Shown here: positions 23,257-33,715 of the stretch, piece by piece | How the letters are laid out: each line of letters opens with the position of its first letter | Numbering within the stretch: position 1 is the stretch's first letter | From: Ettlia oleoabundans | Lineage: Eukaryota; Chlorophyta; Chlorophyceae; Chlamydomonadales | NCBI GenBank assembly: GCA_019693395.1 | Contig: JAAMXP010001980.1 | Coordinates: 1-64,000 of the forward strand | DNA length: 64,000 bases | Direction: 5' to 3' | Translations under genes and position numbers: made by a program | The notes under the pieces: model-generated | Database searches by the model: none | Told to the model about the DNA's origin: nothing | The model's input: the letters and a program-made list of their open reading frames with translations, nothing else

Positions 23257-26053
23257 TCAGCCAGCATTCTGCAAAGGCTGGGCGTTTCTGCCTGCTGCTG
23301 TGTCAGCACGGCTGCGACACTCTGGGAACATGGGGGGCTGACGGCGATGCTGGGTTGCCTGCTCATAAGCATATGCCAACCGGATGAGAGTAGGCTCATC
23401 AAAGGGTCGCGCTAAGAACTGCAATCCTGCTGGCAAGCCTGGTCCTGCATTGAAAGCAACAAGCAGTTGGGTTTGCAAAAGACCTTGTGGCAACCCGTAG
23501 CCAGGTGGGCAAGGCGAGGCAAGGGTCCAGGTGTGTTGTGCACTTGCCTGTGTAGCCCATGGGCACAGTGATTGCGGGTGAGCCGGTGTGTGGCGCAATC
23601 ATGGGGCTGTTGTTGCCATCCTCGCTGTTGTCAACTCGCTCGCCAATTTTCTGCAGATGAGCCAACAAGGTAAGGCAGGTTGAGCGAGTATAGCCGTCCA
23701 TGCATTGGTTGCTTGTCTGTGCTCACCAGGGGTGGTGAATTCCATGTTGGGTAGACCAATGCATCTACGTCCGCGTCATCCATGCTTTGTACAAGGCGCT
23801 GCACGCAGCGTCAGAAAGATGCCTAAGCACAGGAACTGCAACAACTGATGGCAGCTGTGACTGGCACAGTGTCGCCTTGCAGCTAGCTGATATGATGGGT
23901 GCAAAGGGTGGGGGACATGCCTGCCTGAACTCCAATCGGCATGGGTCCTGCCAGAAGTAGGAGCAGCCGCACACCATGCCCAACGCGGTCATGGAGGGCG
24001 TGGGGTATTGCGCCTCTGAATAGCTAGCCCGGAGCGACCCCGCAACCTCCTCTTGAACCTCTGGATGGTAGGCACCCGCCGCATATATGTCACTCAAGCT
24101 GCGGTAGCGGGTGCTGGTGTTGCCTGCCGCCAGATATGCATCAATGCCTTCTCGGAAAGGTGCCTGGCAGCCCCACAAGTCCTCCCACCGGCCCCGCACA
24201 TTCCAGTGTCCTGGAGCAGGGCAGAGTGTGGCAATGTGCTGGATCTTCCGCACTCAGCTGAATGTCAACTGCTGCTTGACCCAGCCTTCTGCCTGCCTGC
24301 TTCTCAAGTGTAAGCAGCACTTCTGGCCATTCAACTCACCCTTGGCAGGTCCTTGCCCTCCACGGTTAGCGTCCCAGTCCAGCCCCATGCTGTTGCCGAT
24401 GATCCGGAAATCGGTCACTAGTGTTGCACCAGCCTGGCGCAGCGCTTGAAGCGCCAACTCAAACAGCGACTGGATGGCTGGATCCGCTGTCGGCAGATTG
24501 CTGCATGCACTTGGCACACAACCGGCGTGACAAGGGCTCTCCTAGAGTTGTGTTGAGATGCATCTTGCACCAAAATCCCATTCCACATGCAATATGCAAC
24601 CATATCTTCGACCTCTTGGCCAAACTGCCGCACCTGATCTGACTCATCACGCCGATGCGGGCACCAACAAGCCCGCTGGGGTCCAAAAACTGGGTGTAGT
24701 TCTCGGGAAGAGCAACCTGCACGTAGAGACGCACACAGCTCCTACTGCAAATAGCATGGGAGGCCTTGACGTTCACAAAGACGAGCGAAGTGCAAATCAT
24801 GCAGTCCAATGGCTATAGCTGAGTTAGACTTACGTTTTGCACCAGCTGAGTGAGTGGGTCGGCAGGATCATGTCCCACCATGGCCAATACCCGCACAGCA
24901 TCCTCGACCGTGCGGGTCATGGGCCCCACCATGTCTCGGTCAATGCGGAGCGGCACCACCCCAGTGCGGCTGATCAAGCCCAGTGAGGCACGAAGGCCCA
25001 CTAGTGCTGCGTGGCTGGCGGGGCCCCTCACGCTGTTGCCGGTATCTGTTCCAAGAGCCACCATCCCAAAGCTGGCCGCAGCAGCCGCAGCAGACCCGCC
25101 GCTGCTGCCAGCTGGAGTGTGGCCCAAATTATAGGGGTTCCTTACTACGCCACTGGCACTGCAGAAAGGCCAAGCAGGGAAGCAGCGTACGCCGCGTCGT
25201 GTACAGTCGATGACATATGATGCAAGATGGGTTGGTGAGAAGGCACATTGGGGCAAAGGCAGCTTGCCTGGAGATGCAGTGGGAGGGAAAGAAAGCAAAC
25301 TCGCCCATCGATGTCTTTGCCAGCACAAGGGCACCCTGCTGCTGCAGTAAATCTACCACGCGTGCGTTTCTCAGCGGATAGTTGTCATTCAAGCCGGCGC
25401 TGCCTGCTGTGGTTGGAATGCCAACTGCGTCAATGTTGTCCTTCAGCAGCAGCGGCACGCAAAACAAAGGTGGCAGCCTGCTGGTACCATTGGCCCGCAT
25501 TGCCTCCAGCTCGCCATCAAGGTCCGCAGCCCGCTGCAGGGACAAGAAGGGAGAGAAAGAAGGTAAGCAGGCACCACCGCCTGCTGTTGCAACTACCCTC
25601 CTGCAGGTCAGTCCATAACCCAGTGGCCATACTGCTAAGACACACGCTTGCCTGCTTCACATGGGGATTAATGGCATGGATGGAATTGAGGTGGGTGCTC
25701 TGATCATATGCGTCTATGCGCTGCTGATAGGCTGCCACTAACCCGCTGCAGGACAGCTTCCCATCCAGCATTGCTGCATGCGCCTGGCTGATGGTCAGCT
25801 CAACCACTGGCAGCTGCGGCTCGCCCGTCTGGCACAAGCCCTCCCTCAAATTTTGCACTGTGACTGCTGCAGGACCCACACTTCCAATCGTTATGGTCGG
25901 CTGCACGTTGTCAGCTGGGGTAAGCACACCTCTCAGGGCTGAGACAGCGGCGGCCGCTGCCGGTGGCCCCTGGGGCTGGGACTGGGCCACCGCATATTGG
26001 GAGCAAGCCAGGGCGACCATAGGCACCAGAACCGCCATCCACATTGAACTCAT
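23257..26053 (-). CDS. Secreted amidase-signature enzyme
   Basis: Amidase-signature hydrolase, resembling plant and fungal amidases related to the GatA fold; the physiological substrate is unknown. The ATG at 26053 gives [20 protein letters not shown], a clear signal peptide, so the enzyme should enter the secretory pathway. The catalytic Lys lies in [11 protein letters not shown], the cis-Ser in [16 protein letters not shown] and the nucleophilic Ser in [14 protein letters not shown], so the triad is complete. Asn replaces the second Gly of the usual TGGS. Later exons carry [37 protein letters not shown], a helical segment with [33 protein letters not shown], and [16 protein letters not shown] with the closing substrate-pocket Gly/Pro motif. 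The last exon has [20 protein letters not shown]. About ten exons; the end is at 23257. Confidence 0.93.
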
Positions 26054-26649
26054 CCTGGAAACAGCCACGCCCTCAAGCTTGCGACATGGTGCTGCGGCCT
26101 ATGAGGTTGGGGGCAGACAGCGGATTACACAATAGACTTGGTAATTGCTGCTATCAGTCAAAGATGACAATGATGTCTGTACGATTTCCTAAATCCCTCG
26201 GGTGCCTGCGTCGCTGACCAGGTGGCACCTTCCGAGGCTGCCACGCTGAGTATTTCAGATGGACGCCTTCTCATCTGCCACCAACATCATCCATTCCCAT
26301 CGACCAAGCTCTTGACTGCCCTAGAGCCGCCCTTTTTGCCCGCTGGGTTACGTACACGTACACTTGCAGAGATGGGTTGCATTGGTGCCGTTGCGCCCCC
26401 AGCTTGCCTTTCAAATCTAACAGGAGGTGAGGGCAGCAGCTGATCCTGAGTTATCATACCTTGTCAGGCAAGTTGAGCATTCGTTGGACCTGTTACACTG
26501 TCCACACGTGCAATGCCAGTGGAGCTGGCAGGGGTGAAATGGCAGAAACGCAACAAACAATCAGGCGACGGGTTTGTGCAGGAAAGAAGAGCAGCAGGTA
26601 CCACTTTCAGCAAAACGCTCAGAAAGGCCGCAATGCGGGCTCTGCTCGT
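26054..26649. other. Intergenic, amidase promoter and RBM22 3' region
   Basis: No gene is supported in these 600 bases. The amidase promoter should lie immediately to the right of 26053, and the RBM22 3' untranslated region runs leftward from 26650. Confidence 0.4.
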
Positions 26650-29439
26650 TCAATGGTTGGCGGCAGGTACAGGAGGGGGGCCCGGGGGTGGGCGTGGCTG
26701 TCCACGGGGTGGCGGCGGCCGCATGGGCCCCCCCTGCTGCTGCTGCTGCCGCTGGAAGGTACCCATGGCTGATGGGTCCATGGAAGGATAGAATGACCCA
26801 CCACATGCTGCAGGCGGCAAGAAGGCTGGCGGGTAGCCATATGCAGATTGCTGCCCGCCGGGTGCTGCTGCTGCTGCTGGCGCTGCTGCCATGCCGCTGC
26901 TGCCGCCCTCTGTCGTCGGCCTTGGCTGCTGCGGCTTGCCCCAAAGTAGCTTAAGTCGCTGCCCCTTGATCACCAGCCTACAGCGCAAAGGTGGCAGCAG
27001 TCGGTTCAACTGTGGGTATCAAAAGAACACGGACAGAGGCATAGATGCAACAGCAGCAACAACTACAGGCAGGGAGCAGTCGAGGCGGCCTGCATGCAGC
27101 AGATGAATTGGGGTGCACAGGCTACTGTCCATGCAAGAACTTGCGTCTCCTGCATTTGGCGTCATATGTATACCCCGTCCGCACCAGTTCACACAGTCTC
27201 TGCCAACACACTCACTTGTTGGCCAGCTCATCTGCAGCACGCTCCGCGGCTTCTCGGCTGGCATACGTGACAAAAGCGCAGTTCCGTGAGGATACCTTTC
27301 TCACGCTACGCAACTCTCCGTATGCGTAGAACTGATCCCGCAGATCATCCTCGCTAATGTCCTCTGCGGGTTGCAGAACAACAGAAACGTGCTCGCAATC
27401 AGAAGAAGCAAGAGTGCAGACAGGGATACAAGCAGCCAAGCTGACGTGGAAGAAGGCGGCGGGCACCATATATGTATGTTGCTAAGGGAAGCGGCGGGTG
27501 TGTGGGTTAAGCAAAAGCTGATTACGTAGTAGCTATTTGAAATCAACTCCTGGCACTAGCTATCACTAGCTATACTGCACAGATAGATGCTGCACTTCAA
27601 GCCCAGCACACATTCTTCACTCCACAGGCAGGCAGAACAGGCTAACCATGCTTTGCCCGATACTCACCTGTGAGCCCACCCACAAACAGGGTGCATATGG
27701 TGCGGTCCTCTGGCGGCGTCAGCTTGGCCATGTTTGCCGCGCGCTCCATGAGCTTGGCGGCCACGGGGTCATTTACGCCATAATAGCGGTCCTTGATGTT
27801 CTGCTCGCTCAAGGGGCCTGCATTCGGCAAACAATCACCATGGAGGCATAGGCAAGTGAGCAATCGCAGGGAGGATGGGTGGACAGATGTCAAGAGCGCA
27901 ACATAACTAGCCACAGGCCAAACCTGTGTTGCACCGTGTTTGCATCCAGCAGGAGGGCAGCGTATGCCCAGTTCTGGGCAGCATTGCTGTGCAGCCTGCA
28001 CAAATCTCCGTGCACTCACCCGATGTGGGCATCTCATGCCTATAGGGGCACTCTGCACCGCGCTTGCACTCCCCGCGCACGAAGAAGGAGCAGATGCGCG
28101 CTCGATTTCGCTGGTAGTAGGGCTCTGTGCGGCGCAGCTTGAGCAGAACGTCATTGGGTTTGTGCATGTCGTACTGGCTGCGGTCCAGGTCACCCTCAAC
28201 CTGCGGCAGAGGAATTACGAGAAGCCAAGTACAAAAGGGGTGGAGAGTGAGGTGAAGCTGGCAAGATGGTGGTGGGATGGATGATTCAGGGGTACAGGAT
28301 GTTGCAAACATGCCGCACCCTGAATTGCACCAGTCTGTACAGACAGCCCTCTTGTAACTGCATTCCTGTTCTGCCGCGAGCATACCTGGCATGCTCTTAC
28401 AGCCACAGCTTAGCCACACAGCCTGACCAAACACTTGCTGCTGACTGCAGAATGCCCTCTCTTTTTACGCACCTGCATGCGTTGCAGCGCGTACTCTTTG
28501 CCTGCATCGCTCTCCGGCAGGCCCTCGTTGGCCATGCCCAGCGCCTGGTCCCGCACCTGCACCGGCAGGCCGTAGTCAAGGTCCAGCAGGCACACCTGCA
28601 GGGAGGGTAGGCAGAGACCACGGGGAAGGGAACAGCTATTGGTATGGCGGCAAGGCAACGCCAGCAGAGCGGAGCAGCAAGAGTGGCGGCAGGCGGAAGA
28701 TTCTAGCTGATGTGGTTTTGCAAGCTACCAGCAACATCATATGCTGAGAGCATTCCTCCACTGGCAGATTACTTTCTCTGGCAGATTACCTACCAAAAAG
28801 GTAAGAGACCGACCACGCTATACAATCAGCGGAGCCACGCTTCACCCGATTGAAGCTCGGCAATCAACCTGGCCTCTCCGCTCTAATTTAACTTGTTGTA
28901 TGCTGCACCAGCTCACCTGGCACACATTCTTGGCCTTTGCCACCTCTTGACAGATGATTGTCTTCTTGTAGCGTGCGTCGTTGCCTGGGCGCCAGCGGAA
29001 GACGGTGTAGGGCCGGTTGGAGATGTGGCATTGTCCGCCATACTCTATCTGCGCGGACGGCGTTGGACAGCAGGAACAAACTGTCAGTTGTGCCCATTGT
29101 TTAAGCTTGGAAGCAGGAACTTCTACTCCCCTCCCAGCGCTACCAACCGCGGGCCGGTGGTGCCCGGCTCCGGGGGCCGCCTCAAATCGCGGTACTCACC
29201 CGCTGCATCCGCACGAAGGGGTTGGGGCCTAAACAGGTGCTGCAAACTATCGGAAAATCGCTGCGCTCCCACCCGTCCGCCTCCTGCAGGCCCGCGGCAG
29301 CAAGAAAGACGTTAACCACTGTCACGCAGACGAGATCATGCGACGGAGCGGAGCAACTTGCGCGTACAGCGCCAGGATGCCGGCCAGACACCAGGTTGCC
29401 GCGGGGACTCACCGGGTCGTTCAGAAGGCGTGAAGCCAT
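26650..29439 (-). CDS. Pre-mRNA splicing factor RBM22/ECM2 (SLT11)
   Basis: RBM22 (yeast Ecm2) binds U6 snRNA and the 5' exon in the catalytic spliceosome. The ATG at 29439 begins MASRLLNDP. Successive exons give [19 protein letters not shown] (zinc-binding Cys pair) and [19 protein letters not shown], then [20 protein letters not shown] and [24 protein letters not shown] zinc finger follows ([20 protein letters not shown]; spacing C-x7-C-x5-C-x3-H), then [18 protein letters not shown]. The RRM has RNP2 in CTLFVGGLT and RNP1 in [17 protein letters not shown]. The C-terminus holds [15 protein letters not shown] and a Pro/Gln/Gly-rich tail ending VPAANH. The order is that of the family throughout. 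About eight exons with GT-AG introns. Confidence 0.96.
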
Positions 29440-29773
29440 GAGTGGTACGCGGGGCTACTCTCGGCCGACGGGACTTGCCTCCCGAAAGTGATGAGCACCT
29501 CTTTGTGTGGTTCTGAGCGTGTGCTGGTCGCACAAAGAGCTGTCAAACATATAAACAGAAGACTAAGCAACTGGAAACTGCCAAGACTGTCGTTAACGAG
29601 TGCGCTGAAGTGGGTGCTACGCCACGTCGGCGAAGCATGTGCCAGCTGGGCAGACTTGGTTACATGCATCTCCACATGAGGGTCATGAGGCTGCATGAGG
29701 CTGCATGAGGGTCAAAGACGAGAGGAACCCACAGCAGATACTTTGACGCCACCAATGGTGCCAGAGTTCCCCG
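29440..29773. other. Intergenic between RBM22 start and the next minus-strand gene
   Basis: Holds the RBM22 5' region. At 29660-29712 there are imperfect tandem repeats of a 10-nt unit (GCATGAGGCT / GCATGAGGGT). No gene is supported. Confidence 0.4.
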
Positions 29774-32700
29774 TCAGCCAGGGCGCACAGCCATTTGCTG
29801 GTCCTGCCGCCGATGCCGCTGGGCGCGGACTTCCGCTGCATGAAAGGCCTGAGCGGTGCGCTCTTGCCGCCGGCGGGCGTGATGCTGGGGCAAGGCACGC
29901 TGCAGCTGCTGCAGGTGATGCCGCACCCGCTGGTGTATGCCGGCATCAGACAGCCCATCCAGCGCAGCCCTGTTGAGGCGTGGCCTGACAGCAGCTGACT
30001 GAAAGGCCCCACCTCGAGCTTTCTTGTGTGGGTTCAAGCTGCCGTAATGCTGCTCCTTCTGGGCTTCAACAAGTCGCTGTTCCAGCAGCAGCAGCAGGGC
30101 CTTCAGCAGAGGTTGAAGCTTGGGCAACTGCCCCGGAGAGCATGCCTGCCATTGGGGTGACTGCAAAGCTGCCAGGTCATCTCCAGGGGTGCCCAAGTAC
30201 AAGTGCCGGTCACGTGGCAGCCATGTGGCGACAACCTCCGCACAAACCTGCAGGGCTTACATTAGGGCGGGTGGGATGAGTATGTGCCACCCTTTCCCTA
30301 GGCGCAACAAATGCCAGCACCTCTGCCCAGCTTGATCGTTTTCTTCGCAGCACAAGCAGCGAATCACCTCCAACATTGCGTCCACTCCTGCCTGCAGTCC
30401 ATGAACCGCCCAGCTGAGGATCGAGTCTTGGCCCTGCAGCACGTGCACTGCCAGGGTATGGCGGTAGAACACCTACGTGGAAAGGGTAACAGTTTATGAA
30501 AGTCAGCAGGGTAACCAATATTGGGCAGGATGAGTTACGAACATCAAGCCTCTGAAGTTGCAAGCACCACCAGGCTCACATTTGCTCCTCATTGTTCAGG
30601 TAAGACATGTCCCACCCACGGCAGCATGACGTACCGCCAGACGCTGCAGGGCAGCATTGTACTGCCGCGCCTCCGCCAGGGCCAGCACAGGTGCATACAT
30701 CTCCGACCCCGGGGTTATGCACTCCAGCACGGCGATGCACTCAGCCAGGAGCGCTGGAGCATCCAACAGGTCCGCCAGGCTGCAATTCAGCATGCCACAG
30801 ACCAGGATGGTCGTGAGCAAAGCCTAATGGACAGGCTGTTCATAAACCATGCCTGCCATGCCATGCCGCTAACTAGGTGTAATTTGCAGCGGCGGCCACC
30901 TAGCCAGCCAGCTGTTGGTTGTGCCAGACGGGGCGCCAGCCGAGTTGCTGGTGGCAATAGCTCACCGTGTGACGTCCAGCAGCTGCGTGGCCTCCAGCAG
31001 CCCAGCGTGGGTGCAGCCTGCCAGGCAGCGCACCAGCTGCTCCAACGCACCGTGCTCCTCGCATGCAACACCCGCCAGCGGAAGCCTGACTTGTGTCCGC
31101 CCTAGACCACGGGCGCACCTGCCGTCATCTAGTGCTGGCTCTGCACAGCTGTCAGCTTCCTGCATGACCTCCAGTAGGCGTGTGAGCTCACCGCACTGCA
31201 GCGCTACAGAGAGCGGGCAGCACATAGCTGGCAGCGAAGGGTCAGCCGACACATACAGCAAAATGCTGCTGCTGCTGCTGCTGCTGCCGCCGCGTTGGTT
31301 GTCGCCAGGCTTGCAGCTGGTGGCAGCAGTGAGGCTGCTGTTGCTGTTGCTGCAGTCGTCAGCACCGCCAGCAACTGCTGCTGCTGCTACTGCCCTGGCT
31401 GCCTGTGCCTCCCGCAGATTGTATGGCAGCCCCTCGGGAGCCCAAATCTCTCCGAGGCGTACGGGGGCAAGTGAGACCCACTGTTGCCACACTGCAATCA
31501 CTTCCTCTGCAGTCATGAGCTCAAGCACTTCTGATGAGATGGAAGGCATGATTGGTGACAAAAACCAAGGCATCAGGAAGCCCAAGCAGCTGCAGCAGAT
31601 TGCTAGCGGCAAAGCTTGGCTGGCTATCAGCGTAGGCCAATTGCACTGTATCCCACCTTTCTCATCCAGAACAAAGGCCACCCCTTGCTGGTGCTGTCTG
31701 CTGAACTCCGCTGCCGCCTCAGCAACAGCAACCCCGCAGACTTCAGTCTGCTCGTTCTGTGGCTGAATAGCTGCACATGCTGCAGCGGCAGCTGCTTCCG
31801 CGGCTGCGCTTCCGCTGCCGCCCAAAAGGTCAGCGAAGAGGGAGCTGCATGCCACTCGTTTGTAATTCCCTGCTAAATGTAAAAGACTCTGCTGATACAC
31901 ATTGCTGCTTGTGAGCTGAGGCAACACTGGAGCGGTCCAGTTGCTGCTGCGGCGGTCATACACCAGCACCTGAGGATCTGCTGCAGCTGAGCTGTCATGC
32001 CGTGGGCGCAGCAGCACCAGCCACTTGTTCCCCTGCAGATTTGGACCCATGTTTAGCCATTTTGTGTCGTACCACCTGGGTGGCTGGCAGCAGCAGCCAG
32101 CCCAGAGCGGAGCAGGGCAGGGCAGGCAGTAAACCACCATGTTGGGTGACTGGTAACCTTACCTGGTAAGGAGCGGCACTTGCGCTGTAGCTTGGCCCGA
32201 TAGTGGCAGGGACATCTGTGCTGGAACCCTGCACCATCTCCCAATTCCCGCATGTGCCTGCTGCGCCATCAACACAGAGCTCCCACACTTGCAGCCGCCC
32301 CATCGAGGGTGCTGGGCTGCGGCTGCCTGGAGCAGCAGTCGGTCGCTCGAGGGCCATGGCTTGGAGCTGAAGGCAGGTTATAAGGCAAGGTGATTAGATT
32401 CATCATCTTAACAGCATTGCTAGTTGCAAGCCAAGCAGTCAAGCCAACCTGTGCACACCTTGCTATCATGCAGCCGAAGTGCGACAGCCTCCAGACCAAA
32501 TGGCCAGCCGTGATGCATCATCTTGCTCCAGGCGCCGCTCCTGACACAAAATCTGTACAGCTTACAGCTTTCACAGGCCAGTATGCATGCTAGGCCAGCA
32601 GCTTCATCCACACAGGAGAGGATGGCGCCAGAGGGCGGCAAGTCGTCAGACAGGTCATGCACGCATTCACAACGTGGGCCGCCACCTGGCGTTGGGCGCA

Positions 32701-33190
32701 TGCGAAGCCGTAGCAGTCGTGTCGTACTGTCAATGCTGACCATGGCAAAAATGTGCTGCTGTTCGCCGTGCGCAAAGACTGTTTGCAAGCTGCTGGCACA
32801 AGGCTGCTGGCGGCCGGGGTGCGCCAGTGCGGTGCAAGGAGGGCCGATAGCCCGGCTGAAGCGTGCCTCAAGGCTGCCTGGCTGTTGTAAGCTCTGCACC
32901 ACGATATCGCCACCATTCTGATCCAAGGACACAAGGTGAGCAGCCCCATTGCTGCATAGTGCCAAGGCCCTCTGTTGGCCGGCAAGGGGCGCGCCACCAC
33001 CGCCTCTGCTGCCTAGTTGCACCTTTTCGGACCGGTGCGCAGTGACTGGCTCATATTGGAATTGCCTTCGAAAACGCAACGCATCGCAAAGCGCCTGCTG
33101 TTCCATCGAGCCCCCCGAAAACAACAGGGTTTGAAGCGGCAGAGGTTCAAGGGCGGGAGTCCTCATCACGGCTGTTTGCTTAAGGTCCAT
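29774..33190 (-). CDS. Large uncharacterised protein, possible beta-propeller N-terminus
   Basis: A multi-exon gene I do not recognise with confidence. The ATG at 33190 starts MDLKQTAVMRTPALEPLPLQ. The first exon (to about 32470) contains alternating hydrophobic strands, such as RALALCSNGAAHLVSLD, IFAMVSIDSTTRLLRLRMRP and LACILACESCKLYRFCV, which look like beta-propeller blades. Further exons carry LQVWELCVDG and NKWLVLLRPRHDS, then helical segments (LMTAEEVIAVWQQWVSLAP, SVALQCGELTRLLEVMQEA, YAPVLALAEARQYNAALQRL, LPKLQPLLKALLLLLEQRL). Poly-Ser and Ala-rich insertions are frequent. Propeller followed by helices is the layout of several nucleoporins and coat proteins, but this is only a structural guess. 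Exon joints in the last third are uncertain; the stop used is at 29774. Confidence 0.6.
31263..31290. repeat. (CTG)n trinucleotide tract in coding sequence
   Basis: Eight consecutive CTG units on the plus strand, read as a poly-Ser run (AGC) on the minus strand within the large uncharacterised gene. Runs of this type recur through the window, for example near 16517 and 17646. Confidence 0.8.
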
Positions 33191-33715
33191 CAAATTAAAT
33201 GTTTGCGAAGCTAGGAAACACATCTGCTTTCAAGGCATGATCGTTGCGCTGCCTGTGATGTTGGTGCTGAGCAGGCGGCGTCACGGTGGCGGTTGGGCGG
33301 CCCGCCATCAAATCACAAACCAGCAGTACTTTCACCTTTTTTTGTCTCAGCAGTACTACTGGACTAGTGGGTATACACGGTATTTCGGTACAAAAGGGGG
33401 AGTTGGTACGAAGCGGGTAACACCTTCGACCCCTTCCACAACCAAACATAAGGGTGCTCACCATGTGGTGGAAGCGTAGTGACAATCGTCATAGAGGTGC
33501 AATGGAAAGGCAAATAAAAAGGTAAGGGGAGGAAGAGTTTCTGCAGTTAAAGGCGGTTGGCTGGAATGGTCGGAATCCGTCAGTAGTTCAGTCGTGCCGT
33601 AGTCGCATTTGCATCGTAAGTTTGCCACCCAGCAGCCCAACTCTTGCTCCGCCGATTTCAGCCAAAAGGCCAGGAGCATGGAAGTGCAAAAGCGCAGACG
33701 GCACCCTCGTATGGG
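33191..33715. other. Intergenic
   Basis: About 525 bases between the start of the large minus-strand gene and the stop of the aminotransferase. No coding exon is supported. The region is less GC-rich than its neighbours and should contain the promoter of the gene to its left and the 3' region of the gene to its right. Confidence 0.4.

Noticed and set aside
30915..31766. 283-codon plus-strand open frame
   Set aside because: Antisense to the uncharacterised minus-strand gene; poly-Leu from the CTG run and no domain.
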